This document shows positions 1 to 11,003 of a stretch of 64,000 nucleotides of DNA, piece after piece; within the stretch, counting starts at the first letter, position 1, and the number at the start of each line of letters is the position of its first letter. This DNA is from Cephalotrichum gorgonifer (taxonomy: Eukaryota > Ascomycota > Sordariomycetes > Microascales > Microascaceae). The position numbers and the translations under genes are program-made. The stretch lies in NCBI GenBank assembly GCA_900312665.1, contig ONZQ02000007.1, forward strand, positions 186,001 through 250,000. The letters run 5' to 3'. Below the pieces are notes generated by a model. The model was given only the letters and a program-made list of their open reading frames with translations, searched no databases and was not told where the DNA came from.

Positions 1-17
1 TGGGATGCGCCTACTGA

Positions 18-3000
18 CGGAAAAGGGATCATGGGCACGGCTCCAGTGCGGATTGTTCCTCCATCGATTGCAGCAAGCGTCAGATATCCCTTCAACGTGA
101 AAACAAGAAACTCAATTACAAAATCCAGAAACTTAACAAAGAGTTGAGGAACATGCGGGTGCAGCTCCAACAGAAAAACGATGGTGCTGGGAAGCGGACG
201 GAGAGGGTAAGCAAGGGCAATGGGCCCTCCGTCCATCCGGCTCATGTGGATCGGGGACTAATTCGGTGGTAGGAATGGCCTGCAATGCTCCGAAGGCACC
301 AGGGTGACGACATGGAGTATCCAGGAATATACAAGCTGAGCTGCTATGAGGAGAATATGAACCCGAAGATCCTGCATCCGGCTCTGGCGTTCAAGAAGGC
401 CTCACCCGCACTCTTACATCGTGAGGCTCGGATCTGTTTCGAGAAAGTACAGCGAGAAGCCGAGAAGGTCGATGGCTTGAAGAACTTGGTCCTCAACCCG
501 TGGAAGCCCAGGCGATTCCTGGAGTATCGCTCCAAATTCATGTTTCACAAACTCCCTGAATACGTCCAAGGAGAGATCTTCAAGCACCTTTTTTCCTACC
601 CTGACAAGTTGATTCATGCGATATCTCGTCTGGACGAGTTTGTAGAGCCCGCAACCATTCCATCAAATGGAGAGAAGAAGGAATCTGGGCTTCTCAACCG
701 CTTCCATATCACAGGGAAGTACTCCGGCCAACGCTGCGCCCTGACATACGCCGTGAAGGGGAACGACTTGCTCGCTCCACTTCTGGTGTCCCGTCAGTTC
801 CTTTTTTTAGGCCTTCACGCGTTCTTTGGGTGCAACACCTTTGCCTTCAGCTCGGTAAGACCTCCTTCCCCTGTATGGGAGCTACCGCCGCTGACATAAC
901 CGACGGCCAGCTCGGTAAGCTCGGACGATTTTCTCGAGGCATCGGTCCTGCCCGGAGGCAGCGTCTCCAACACATCGAACTTCTCTGGATAGGCAGTCAG
1001 ATAATCACAATGGAGGGCCATTCCCGCAGAACGTGGGCACTAGCATCACTCTGCGAGATGGCACGCCTGAGGAGCTTAACAATATACGTTGACGAGGCAC
1101 ACGTGCGCCGCAAGCACGAAGGCATAAACTACATGTCCTACCTGTCAAAAAGAACGAGTGGGCAGCCGGACTTCCGGATGGCGAGAAATCTTCGGACGCT
1201 ACAAGGCATCGACTACGTGCGACAGACCCGAGGACTTCGTGTTCTGAGGGTTCTTGGTCATAAAAGCTGTGAACCCGTACGAGATTGGACCTTCGTCCTG
1301 GATCTAGAGACGTATGTGCAGTGACTCTCAAAAGGAAAAATACCGACTGGGAACTAAAACTGACTTCGTCCAGGTCTTGCAAACGAGACAAGCCGTACAA
1401 CCAGCACCAGAAGTCCAAGCTCCAACAACTGCTTCCACTTTCCAAGGGAAATTTCAAACCCTCCACGTTGGAATGGAAGGCCGTCGAATCGTACTATGAC
1501 ACTGATTGGAATCCCCCAAAAGCGCTGGAGGATGACGGTCCGAGTCTTCCTGTATATGTTGAAGGAGTAGCGGCCAATTTGGACCAGACTTTGAGCAGGG
1601 CTATGAGCGTTGCTAGTCCGATAGACGATGGAAATAGCGCCCATGGTAGGGTCGAGGGTCCTGCCCGTTTCAACGACGACGATGTAGTTAGCGACGCCAA
1701 TGCCCTCGGTAATAGGGGCCATGCCTACTCGGCGGCACCTTTGACCGGTGGCCTTCAAAACAGGAGTCCGGCACACCCACCCATGATGGATATTGACGAG
1801 GGCCCTCGAGATCCTAATTCCAACGAAAGGCCTCAGTTCGTCCAAGATACGCTAGCTCGCATGTCAACTGAGTCTAGTACCGACACACGCCTTGAGTATC
1901 ATAACCCTGTCCCTAGGGGGGCAAGCCACACGCCCAAGGAAGAACACCAAGGGAAAAGCCCTCCGACCGAGGAGGGCCTATTCGTTGGGTCTGATACAGG
2001 ATTTGACGACGAAGCAAGGTTCGAGATACGAGAGGAAGATAGGGAGAGCACCCTGGGACCTTTTGAACTTCGACCAACAAGGGGCATGAAGCGTCCTCCG
2101 TCCCAGGGATTCAAGCGACCGCCCACCTATGGTATGAAGCGCCCCCCTTGCCCTATTAGCATAGGTGAGGCTCCCGAGCACAACAACGCAACCCATGAAA
2201 GCGATGGTAATGGGCCCGGCGGCGAAGTGATGGAGTCTGATGACAAGGAGGATGTGGGCGATGAAGCGATGGAGTCTGAGCCGGAATCGGACGATGGGGA
2301 GAACGCCCCAGGAATTTTCGAACCCCACCCATCCTATGGAATGAAGCGACCGCCCACCCATGGCATGAAGCGTCCTCCGTCCCAGGGTTTCAAAAGACCC
2401 CCTTCCAACGGGATGAAGCGTCTCCCGGGCTATAGAAATGTAGGTGAGGATCCCGAGAACTTTGACGAATACAATGAAAGCGATAGCGATAGGACTAGCG
2501 ACGATGAGACGGAGTCTGTCAATAATGAGCATGTGGGAGATGAGGTGGCGGACTCTGCTGAAAACGAGAACGTGGGTGATGGCAATGGGCTAGGGGACGA
2601 AGTTATGGAGTATATTGAGAATGAGGACTTAGGCTGTACAAATGGGCCTGGTAACGACATTACGATGTCTCCTGAGAATGAAGACGCCGGAGATGGTAAA
2701 CCGGACGACATGGAAGTCGACAGCGAGGACAAGCCAGACGACACGTCCTACGAGGACATCCGCGAGAACAACAGAGAAGACCTTGCTAACACGAGTCGTA
2801 CTTACCCGGAAGGCAATGGAAATACTGAAGGCGGTCTCAGTGCTACGTCTTCTCCACCGGGCGAGGAGGTGAGCATATCCGCTTCTGGATCTCGTGAATG
2901 CGACGGCTCCTCCAATGGTGCCAACGAAGGTGAATCCATAAACGAGTCCAAGGGCGACCCCGAAACCGTTGCTCTCCAGACGGAACCGAGCGATACGTCG

Positions 3001-3111
3001 AAGCCGAGCGAGGCTCCTGAGGTCATGCCTCCGTCCAACGCCCAAAAGAGGCAAGGTGAAGAACTCCTGTCCGACCGAGGAAAAAGGGAGCGGCTGGACG
3101 GGACAGAGTGA
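18..3111 (+). CDS. Fungal protein with KRPP octapeptide arrays, 5'-partial
   Basis: I do not recognise a named family. Exons proposed: up to 206, 273-854, 911-1311, 1374-3111. The three introns (207-272, 855-910, 1312-1373) are 66, 56 and 62 nt, and all keep one frame of about 969 residues to the stop at 3109-3111. The 5' end is unresolved: an in-frame stop lies at 15-17, and a CAG acceptor at 71-73 may open the first visible exon, so earlier exons are probably outside the window. The first exon encodes a basic coiled coil rich in Lys, Gln and Asn. The middle (roughly 285-1311) looks like the globular domain of fungal F-box-like/DUF7730-type proteins, with the segment LPEYVQGEIFKHLF; this is inference. 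The last exon is disordered and acidic. It carries seven octapeptides of the form xxG(M/F)KRPP in two arrays (2077-2148 and 2332-2427), followed by degenerate Glu/Asp/Asn/Gly repeats. Exon joins are well supported; the function is unknown. Confidence 0.7.
2077..2148 (+). repeat. KRPP octapeptide array A (3 units)
   Basis: Three in-frame 24-nt units encode TRGMKRPP, SQGFKRPP and TYGMKRPP. Synonymous codons differ between units, so the peptide is kept while the DNA has drifted. Confidence 0.85.
2332..2427 (+). repeat. KRPP octapeptide array B (4 units)
   Basis: Four in-frame 24-nt units encode SYGMKRPP, THGMKRPP, SQGFKRPP and SNGMKRLP. The last unit has Leu in place of the first Pro. An acidic stretch of about 61 residues separates this array from array A. 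Confidence 0.85.
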
Positions 3112-4366
3112 TCCTTGCACCCATTCCCCCTTGTCTTCATACTACCGAGCCCTCTCCCCCCTTTCGTTGTTCGCGTGGGGATATAGCTAACAGATCTTAG
3201 GAGCATGTGTTTAGCTGATTCGGATTGTGCAGACGTCATACCAACAGAATGATCATATCGTCTCGGTCTGTCACTAGTGCCGCTACTGTAGCGTCTGACC
3301 AGTTCTCCTACCTCTGTTGGAGTCTTCTCGGAACTGATTTTCGCGGGTTTCCCAGGTGGTCAGGGGAAGATACAAACAAAAATAGGGGGGTGGTAGGTCG
3401 GTATGTCTAGGGTTGCCCCTGTTGTTAGTCTGGTTTGATGATATGTCAACCCATAGCTCCCAACCTCAATACACCCGGTTTGACTTACTCACCCCTTCGA
3501 TGGATGTGTCCCATGTGTCCAATGTGTGTGTTCAATACGTTCAATTACGTTCAAAGTGCTTGCTTGGACGCGGATGTCACACTGCCCTAGAACCAGGCAT
3601 GAACTGGGCGAAATCCATGTAATTATCCCATCCACCTAGCATACAAACCCGCACATATGCCCCCGTCACCTCATATAAACCTCTCTCCCCCAAGAATCTG
3701 TCGCAGCCCATGCTTGATGACTTCACTCCGCCACAGTTATGCCACAACTCTACCCGTCCGACCCTAGTTCCTTCCCAACGATGCCTAGTTGTATCCCCGC
3801 TTCATGTAATAAACGAATGAACGATGTCCCGCAGAAATGCTTCAGACGTGACTAATCCCCTCCCCTTCCTCCCACACCTCTTGCCGACCTCTACCATGCC
3901 GTGGATATGCCAATGCATGTGCTGAAAATGCAGCCCCTCCCGCAGTGAAAAAAAAAAAAGAAACGATCATGGAAGAATGCAGACAAACAAAAACAGCCGC
4001 AGGTATATGCGCAATGAAGCGGAACTCGCTTTAACATGAGGCGTAATGGAGTGCTGCGGGTGGGACTTGTGTGCATGTTTAGACAAGCAAGGCAAGTCAT
4101 TTCCCGATATATCTCGCAACGTGGATGAGAAACCAAATAGCAGAAGTAAAATGCTGCGCGGGCGGGCAAAGAATGCAGTTGCGAAACACTGAAGGGCCAA
4201 AGCCCGCGAGTTCCCCAGCGGGAAATATGTGCGAGGAGGGCCGGAGGATTAAGCTCGGCTAGGTTGGGCGAGACGGACGTTGGTGGAGTGCCGAGCAGTA
4301 GTAGGGAGGACAGGTATTAAAAAGGGCGGGACGAAAGTTGGGCGAGGTAGAATTAGAGTTGTTCAT
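3112..4366. other. Gene-free, between convergent genes
   Basis: This stretch should hold the 3' untranslated ends of the KRPP protein gene (+) and DBF4 (-). It contains a short A run near 3948-3960. Only short open frames without recognisable domains occur, and I see no other feature. Confidence 0.6.
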
Positions 4367-6580
4367 TTACCACGGCCCGCCCACAAAGTCGTCGATTCGA
4401 TCGTTGTCGTCGTCATCGACGCCATCGAGGTGCGAGTACTTCAACGGTCGCTTCAAGAGAGCCAGGAGGTCATCGAGCTCCGCCCAGTTGTCGAGGCAAT
4501 CTGCGAATTTGCGATGCTTTCGAGACACAATGTGCTAAAGGTGAACAAGGCTGTGGTTAGTCCCGTGCTCTCAACCGCATGACTTAGGGCATCCGTCTAA
4601 ACTTACGTCGTCAAAGTCTTCAAACTTATCCTGGCAATTCTCGCAGTACCCAGGTTTCATATCCTTCTTGCTCTTCTGCGGCGGCGCCGCGGTAGCATTC
4701 GCGAAGGTCTGCTTGGCCTTGCCTTCGCTCTCGCCGACCGTCGTCTCCATCATACGACTCGCAGCCCTGTTCACGCTGGTTGATCGACTCGACTGGCCGT
4801 CGACGCTGATGGCTTGAACCGAGGCGACAGCCCTAGTCGAAGTTAAGCCACTCGGGGCGGCGGGATTGGCCTTCTGAAGCACTTTCTTCTGGAGATTGTG
4901 GACCTCCTTGCTAATGCCGGCTTTGGCGCCGGGGGCGCCGGCATTGGAAGAGATCATCTGTGACCGGATGGCGGAAGTCACGTTCGAGGGCTGGACACCA
5001 GAGGCTACTGGCTCACCGGCAAGAACCCGGCCGGTATTGTGACGGCCGGTGAAGAACCTTTGCGAAAAGTCGATGGGCTTCGCGTTGAGGTCCTTGGGCG
5101 GGTTGAAGACATCGACCGGCTTAACACCTATGACCATTTTATTCTGGCCATCCCTTGTCTCGGCCAACGGGTCCCCATACTCTTCCCGAGATCGCTTTCC
5201 GGTGATGCGGGAGCCTGTGGGGTCCGCGCTCTGCTTCACCAACGGCTCTCGGTCAGTGACGGCGACTTTGCTCGCCGCTTCCTTTACCGCCTTCTTCTCC
5301 ATGGCCCGCCTTAGCAGCTTCGTGTCGACGGCACTCTCGTCGACAAAGGGGCAGCGGCCTTGGCTGACCGTCTTGAACTGAGGCCATTCCCCGTCCGTCT
5401 TATCAGCCACCTTTGGGTACTCTCTAACCATGACAGGTTTCGTCTTTTCATCCATGTCATAGACATAGATATAAGGTCCACGGAAGTAGTTGAGCTCTTT
5501 GGTCACAGCCCTAGGATCCCGATCAGACGGGCCGTTGAGTCGCTCCTTCCGGAGGAGCTTTGCAAGGTTAACCTCATGGGACTGCTCTCGCGAGCCCAGG
5601 GCTTTGGACGCGTGTGGATCGCCCTCCAACAGGTTATCCAGGATGCGGTGAAGCTTCTCTACTGAGTAGATCCGCTTGCCCATATCCCGGGCTTTGTATA
5701 GGATGTCATTGTTCCTCACAGTCTTTGGCCTCGCAACATCATCCTGCATATGAGCTCGACGGTTTCCTAGCTCGAGCAGCATTCTTCGACGGGATTCAGA
5801 GGAGCAGTCGAGCAAAGAGGGATTGATCGTCTGGGGTTGATCGTCCGCAGCATTGTGCCTGGAATGGACCGGTTCCGGGGCGTGGTTAGCGGGCGGCTGT
5901 TCAGCGGTGGGCAACGGCCGCGTCGTCACGACGTGGGTGACGTCGATTGAGAAGAACTTTTCCTCACGCTAGCAACAAAGATGTTAGTATGGCGTCCTCC
6001 CACCCCCTGGTTCTTTGACTATCTGGACTCTCGGATGGCTTAAGGCTGGAGGGAAGTTACTTACAGCACCAAGATATGTGATCAGCTTCACCAGCTTAGC
6101 CCGAACGTCGTCGGACACGCTGTCGAAGTAGAAGACCATGCGGGGAAAGCGGGCCCGATACTGCTTTTGCCAACTAACCAAGTCTCTCTCTTGGATTCTC
6201 TGGTAATGGGCAGCAGACTCGGCAGTCGTCGCGGGCGCCTTTGGCCTGGGACGCTGTGCCTGGACCGGGGCCCTAGTCCTTGACTGGGACGTAAGAGGTG
6301 CAGCACGGTGTGAGCCATTCTCGAGCATCTGCTTCTTCAACGGCGGGGGCTGGCCATAAGGTTCCTCTCGCTGGATGGTGGCGTAGGATCGCTTCACCTT
6401 GGAGTTGGTGGCTCGAAGGGGTGAATTGGCTGCATTCGCGTTGTTCGACAGAGGAACCCGTCGAGTCGACGCGGTCGGCATCGTCATTATGGGCATGGCA
6501 GGCATGAGTGAGAAGTCAAGGGAGGGAGGCTGGAGAATCGAAAGGGGAGCCGACGGCGACGAGAGCGATAAGGTTGCCAT
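4367..6580 (-). CDS. DBF4: Dbf4/NimO-type regulatory subunit of Cdc7 kinase
   Basis: It activates the Cdc7 (DDK) kinase, which phosphorylates MCM at replication origins in the nucleus. Exons in transcript order: 6580-6065, 5968-4607, 4534-4367, giving 681 residues; both introns (96 and 72 nt) are phase 0. Around residues 131-192 is the BRCT-like motif N, which spans the first intron and includes WQKQYRARFPRMVFYFDS. Residues about 305-385 match motif M, which binds Cdc7 (RGPYIYVYDMDEKTKPVMV, then GRCPF). The C-terminal Dbf4 zinc finger is complete only after splicing: Cys614, Cys617, His627 and His633 fit CX2CX9HX5H, followed by RKHRKFA. The protein ends in a short Asp-rich tail. The central region is Ser/Ala-rich and probably disordered. 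The restored zinc finger makes the last splice junction very secure. In Aspergillus the orthologue is nimO. Confidence 0.93.
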
Positions 6581-8594
6581 ACGCCAATGCTGAGTCGTGG
6601 TTCCCCACTAACATCTATTTCTTCGCGTTGGATGGAAGGAGCGTGGATTATTCGGGTGATGTTATTGCCCAGGGGGGACTGGGGTGTCGATGGGGATTTG
6701 GTGTTGTCGGCAGATTCAGATCCGATTGACACAAAGCTCAGAAAGGCACCGACCGACCGACGGACCGACCGCCCTGGTGTTGTGAAGCTATCTGAGGAAT
6801 GGTGGCTGCCGATTCGGGTTGGCCAGCACGCGACGTGGGTTGCACGACACGTCTGGGCACGGGGGCGTTCGGTCCAGGCTGGGGCGGGGCGAGAAAAGAG
6901 TATTTGATGTTATAAAAACATGGGGGAAGCAGTGATGTCTCTTGGGGATAGGAGCCCGGGGTAAGGACGGATCGAGGGGGGAATATTGCTCCTCTCGAAA
7001 CGCGAGGAATTAGAGTGGGCTGGAGAGGTTCAGTGTGAGGCGTGAGGGGGCGGGATTGAGTTTGTCGTGGTTTCCCGTGAGGGCAGGAGTAAACCGGGGA
7101 AAGCGCGCCTTCGACCTTGACAGGGGGGCCAGTGCGCACCCAGTGGCAATTGCAAGTGGGCACCTCATAAACAGAAGCACTATCCACCGGCAACCCGTTC
7201 CTGGGTCGGAGCTTGGCCAAACACACACGCTTGGACCACCCCGACCCAACCAACCACAAGCAGTCTCATCGACAACGAGCCACCCCACGGAATAATACAA
7301 TAGCAAAGCTCCCCAGGGCAACCAGCCGCGCGCGCGACTGTGCTGTGGGTAATAATACATGTGTATTTTACGCCACCCTGCCTCGGAGGGAAGGAGGGGC
7401 GGGCCATCCTTATTACGCACCACTCGAGTACTAGTATTGCTTGTATCTTGAATACCACAAGGATACAATTAAGTTGGACCCCAAGTTTGCCATCGATGTG
7501 GGCAAAATAACATACTGTGTTAACCTGATAGCTTCCGAAGTCGTTCCTCATGAACCCTGTTCCGGGCCGCCGCTTCTGGAACCTAGGACTATGATATGGA
7601 ATGATCGATAACTAGTCAGGGACCTGAAGTTTAGTTGGGTACCTGGAGTTTATTTTAAACCCTGGGTTTGCCGAGCTTTGAGCCGCGTAAATATCGAGCC
7701 TTGAGCACGAACTTGAATTTCTAGCTTCTATGAGTACATTTAATTCTATGTTTTGATGGTCTGCACATACAAGTATGTCTAGGTACCCGCTGCACCAGCA
7801 CGCGGGGTGGAACCGCAACAGTAGAAAATCGCGGGCAACCATTGCAACGTTGGTGGTGAAGTGTGGGGGCTGTTTTGTTATTAGTATGGGTACGATACAA
7901 ACTCGACTACAAGTACATACTGTCGAAACCACCAAGGATTCATTGTTGTTTTTGAAAGACTCATCCGAAGATGGACATGAAGTGCTAAAACTCGGAAATA
8001 CAGGCACACAAGTAGGTGCTGCGTAGCTTGGTCTTCAGTTCTCTTGGTGCTTTCTCAATACTTGTGTTCCAGGTAAAACATTGGAGGTGGTGTAGCAGAT
8101 GAGATCATTTGATATGTCTCAATACTCCAATACCTAATGCGGGAATGAGTTATGCATAATGTTCAGTGCTTATAATACTCGATGCTAATTAATACCCTTT
8201 CTCGTCAACCATGGTGGTGTTTTTGCTCCTAAGTGACAGGTGCTTCCAGCTGACAATATTCCTGGAATCCTCAGTGTCACCACTCCTGCTAATAATGTAC
8301 GTACTGCATGAGGACCCTTATCCAAACCTCATTGCTCTCACAGCAGGAATTTCTTTGCCCACTTACACAGGGCCTCCGAATAGGGAGGACATAGGCCCGC
8401 TGTAGACGACGCCCCTCGTAACGAACACCGATATATGCTACTCTCACGCTTTATATCCTAGCTATCCTTTCTTCACATTTCAACCGTGCCATGACCGAGT
8501 TAGGAAACCTCGTCTCATCTCAGAAACCGACTCACTTAACCGCCTCCACACTCGACTCGGCACTCATCAAAGTACCTCCTCACACACCGTCATT
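6581..8594. other. Gene-free, between divergent DBF4 and ICP55
   Basis: About 2 kb of upstream sequence shared by DBF4 (-) and ICP55 (+). A short degenerate ACCG tandem lies near 6748-6772. Open frames here lack domains and are probably chance. No RNA gene was recognised. Confidence 0.5.
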
Positions 8595-10209
8595 ATGAGT
8601 CCACTAGGGACACTCCTTCGGCGCTCGGCATTCCGAGGTACGGCTCCGGCCGCCTCCAGACAGGCCGGATACCTTCCGCGTGCTTGCCTTATGAAAGCGC
8701 AAGCTCGAGCCTTCAGGACCGGAGGATCCATTAGCACAAAAGGGGCCGCATCCACCACGAATCATCTTGTGGACGCCTCTGAGCTTCAGTTCGGACAGCC
8801 CCTCCATGAGACCCACCCCCACCTACTCGAAAGTGGCGAACGTAAGTGAAGAGCCTTCCGGCATCATACTCCGTCGACGCCCCTCGCAGCTTGGCTGACA
8901 TCACGCGGCAGTCACCCCCGGAATCACCGCCCAGGAATACCACGACCGCCGCGTGAAGCTGTGCGAACACCTCCCCAAAGGCTCCGTCGCCATCCTGGAA
9001 GCATCAACCGTAAAATGGGCCACCAGCTCCGTCTTCTACCCACACGTCCAGGACCTCAACTTTCTCTATCTCACCGGCTTCCAGGAGGACAACGCCGTTG
9101 CCGTCATCGAGAAGGTATCGGACGACCCTGAAGGCTTCAACTTCTACCTCTTCGTCCAGGCCAAGAACCCCGCGCAGGAGCAGTGGGCCGGCGCCCGGTC
9201 GGGCGTCGTCGCCGCCCGCGACGTCTTCAACGCCGACATCGCCCACGACGTGGCCGAGCTCTCATCCCGCCTCCCCGGGATCCTAAAGACCGCCACCAGC
9301 GTCTACTCCGACGTGAAGAAGCCTAAGGCCGGACACGAGAGCACCCGGCTGTACGATCTCCTACGCGAAGGGGCCGGCACCGAGGCCTCGCTGCATCTCC
9401 CCTCCAAGGTCCTGCCCCTGTCTCCGGTAATGGACGACCTCCGTATGGTCAAGAGCCCCGCCGAGATTGCCAACATGCGCAAGGCGGGTAAGATAGCCGG
9501 GCGGGCCATCACGAACCTCATGCGTCGCGAGTGGCTCTTCGAGCAGGATATCGCCGCGGCGCTGGAGTACGACGTCAAGTCGTCCGGCTGCACCGGCCTA
9601 TCCTTCATCCCCGTTGTCGCCGGCGGTAGGAACACGTCCTGCGTGCACTACGTCCACAACAACGCCGCCATCACCCCGGAGTCCCTGATCCTCGTCGACG
9701 CAGGCGGCGAGTACGGGAGATACGTGAGCGACATCACCCGCGTGTGGCCCCAGCACGGCAAGTTCACCACGGCACAGCGGGACCTATACGAGGCGCTCCT
9801 CACCGTGCAGCGCAGGTGCGTCTCGCTGTCCCGCGAGAACGCCGAGCTCTCCCTGAACGATCTCCACCGCGAGGCGCGAACGGGCCTCATGGCCGAGCTG
9901 GAGCGCCTCGGGTTCCCGTCGAACGGGTACCGCTACATCGACAAACTCTTCAACCACCACGTCGGCCACTACGTCGGTATGGACGTGCACGACTGCATGG
10001 GGGTGTCGAGGAATATCCCCCTAAAGCGCGGCCACTGCATCACGATCGAGCCCGGCGTGTACGTGCCGAACGACTCCATGTTCCCCAAGCACTTCCACGG
10101 CATGGGGATGAGGATAGAGGACTCGGTCGCCATAGACGCGGAGTCGGTGATTAATTTGACGGTGGAGGCTGTCAAGGAGGTCGCGGACATCGAGAACCTT
10201 CGGGAGTGA
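8595..10209 (+). CDS. ICP55: Intermediate cleaving peptidase 55, mitochondrial
   Basis: This is an M24B aminopeptidase P-family enzyme. In yeast Icp55 removes one destabilising residue from mitochondrial preproteins after MPP cleavage. Exons 8595-8841 and 8912-10209 give 514 residues, close to the yeast protein. The 70-nt intron restores the conserved N-terminal stretch HPHLLESGELTPGITAQEY. The first ~45 residues are rich in Arg, Ala and Ser and lack acidic residues, as expected of a matrix-targeting presequence. The pita-bread catalytic domain has all five metal ligands: Asp345 (VDAGGEYG), Asp356 (SDITRVWP), His435 (HHVGHYVGMDVHD), Glu462 (ITIEPGVYVP) and Glu485 (GMGMRIEDSVAI). The coding part is GC-rich with strong third-position C/G bias. 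The start is the first ATG of the exon. Confidence 0.93.
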
Positions 10210-11003
10210 GCTGTGCTCGGGAGAAACTCTCCTTTCTGTCGGGAGGTTATTATGACTGTATAAACATGTATTCGAGCGTGGTATATCGCTACCTCAGCTT
10301 TTTCCGTACTCCCACCTCATTCAGTTGTACCATATTTATATATGTATTTTAGGAACAGGTACAGGTACCATGTTTGTCACCTAGATTTATGAAAGCTGGG
10401 AGGGAATGGGAATATCGTATCGCAGGGATGACTTGTCAATGTGCCGAGCCTATTGAGCAAGATACGACATGGAACCGTCCAACTCACACAAAGGATAGTG
10501 CATTGTATGCATATTCAAACATACATGTCCCATAAGAACCACGATTCTCAAATCAATTGTTGTCTAAGATGACTCCCGTTCCGCCCCGACGCCGTTTATA
10601 CGTGTCCCGTGTGACAATTAATACAAAGCGAAATACCCCGTTTACCAAGAAGAAATAAAGACAAAGCGGTAGAGTACCAATGAATAGATGGTAGCGTACG
10701 GGGAGAGATGAAGGGAGAGGGGAGGTTTCATTCCTTCCTCGGCGACCCCTAGTGTAAGATAGGAGCAGAGGAAACAGGTGTAGGAGCGCGGAAGAAAATT
10801 CCGACGAGTTAAAACCCCCATCAAGCCTGGACGTGCTGTCGTAACAAGAAAGAGCAGAAAGGGGGAGGATCGATGGGGAGATGCGCCGGTCATGAGATAA
10901 AAACATGGAACGGAACAACCCCGTTGACCGTTCATATAAACGCTAAAACCAACAGAGAAAGAGATAGTATGTGCAGGGTAAAATGGGAAATGTGGCCAGT
11001 AAA
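10210..11003. other. Gene-free, between convergent genes
   Basis: Tail-to-tail spacer between ICP55 and the bHLH gene, AT-richer than its neighbours. It presumably holds both 3' untranslated regions. Nothing else seen. Confidence 0.55.

Noticed and set aside
6738..7259. 173-codon open frame, minus strand
   Set aside because: No domain, mixed composition, lies in the divergent upstream region of DBF4, and no splice partner improves it.
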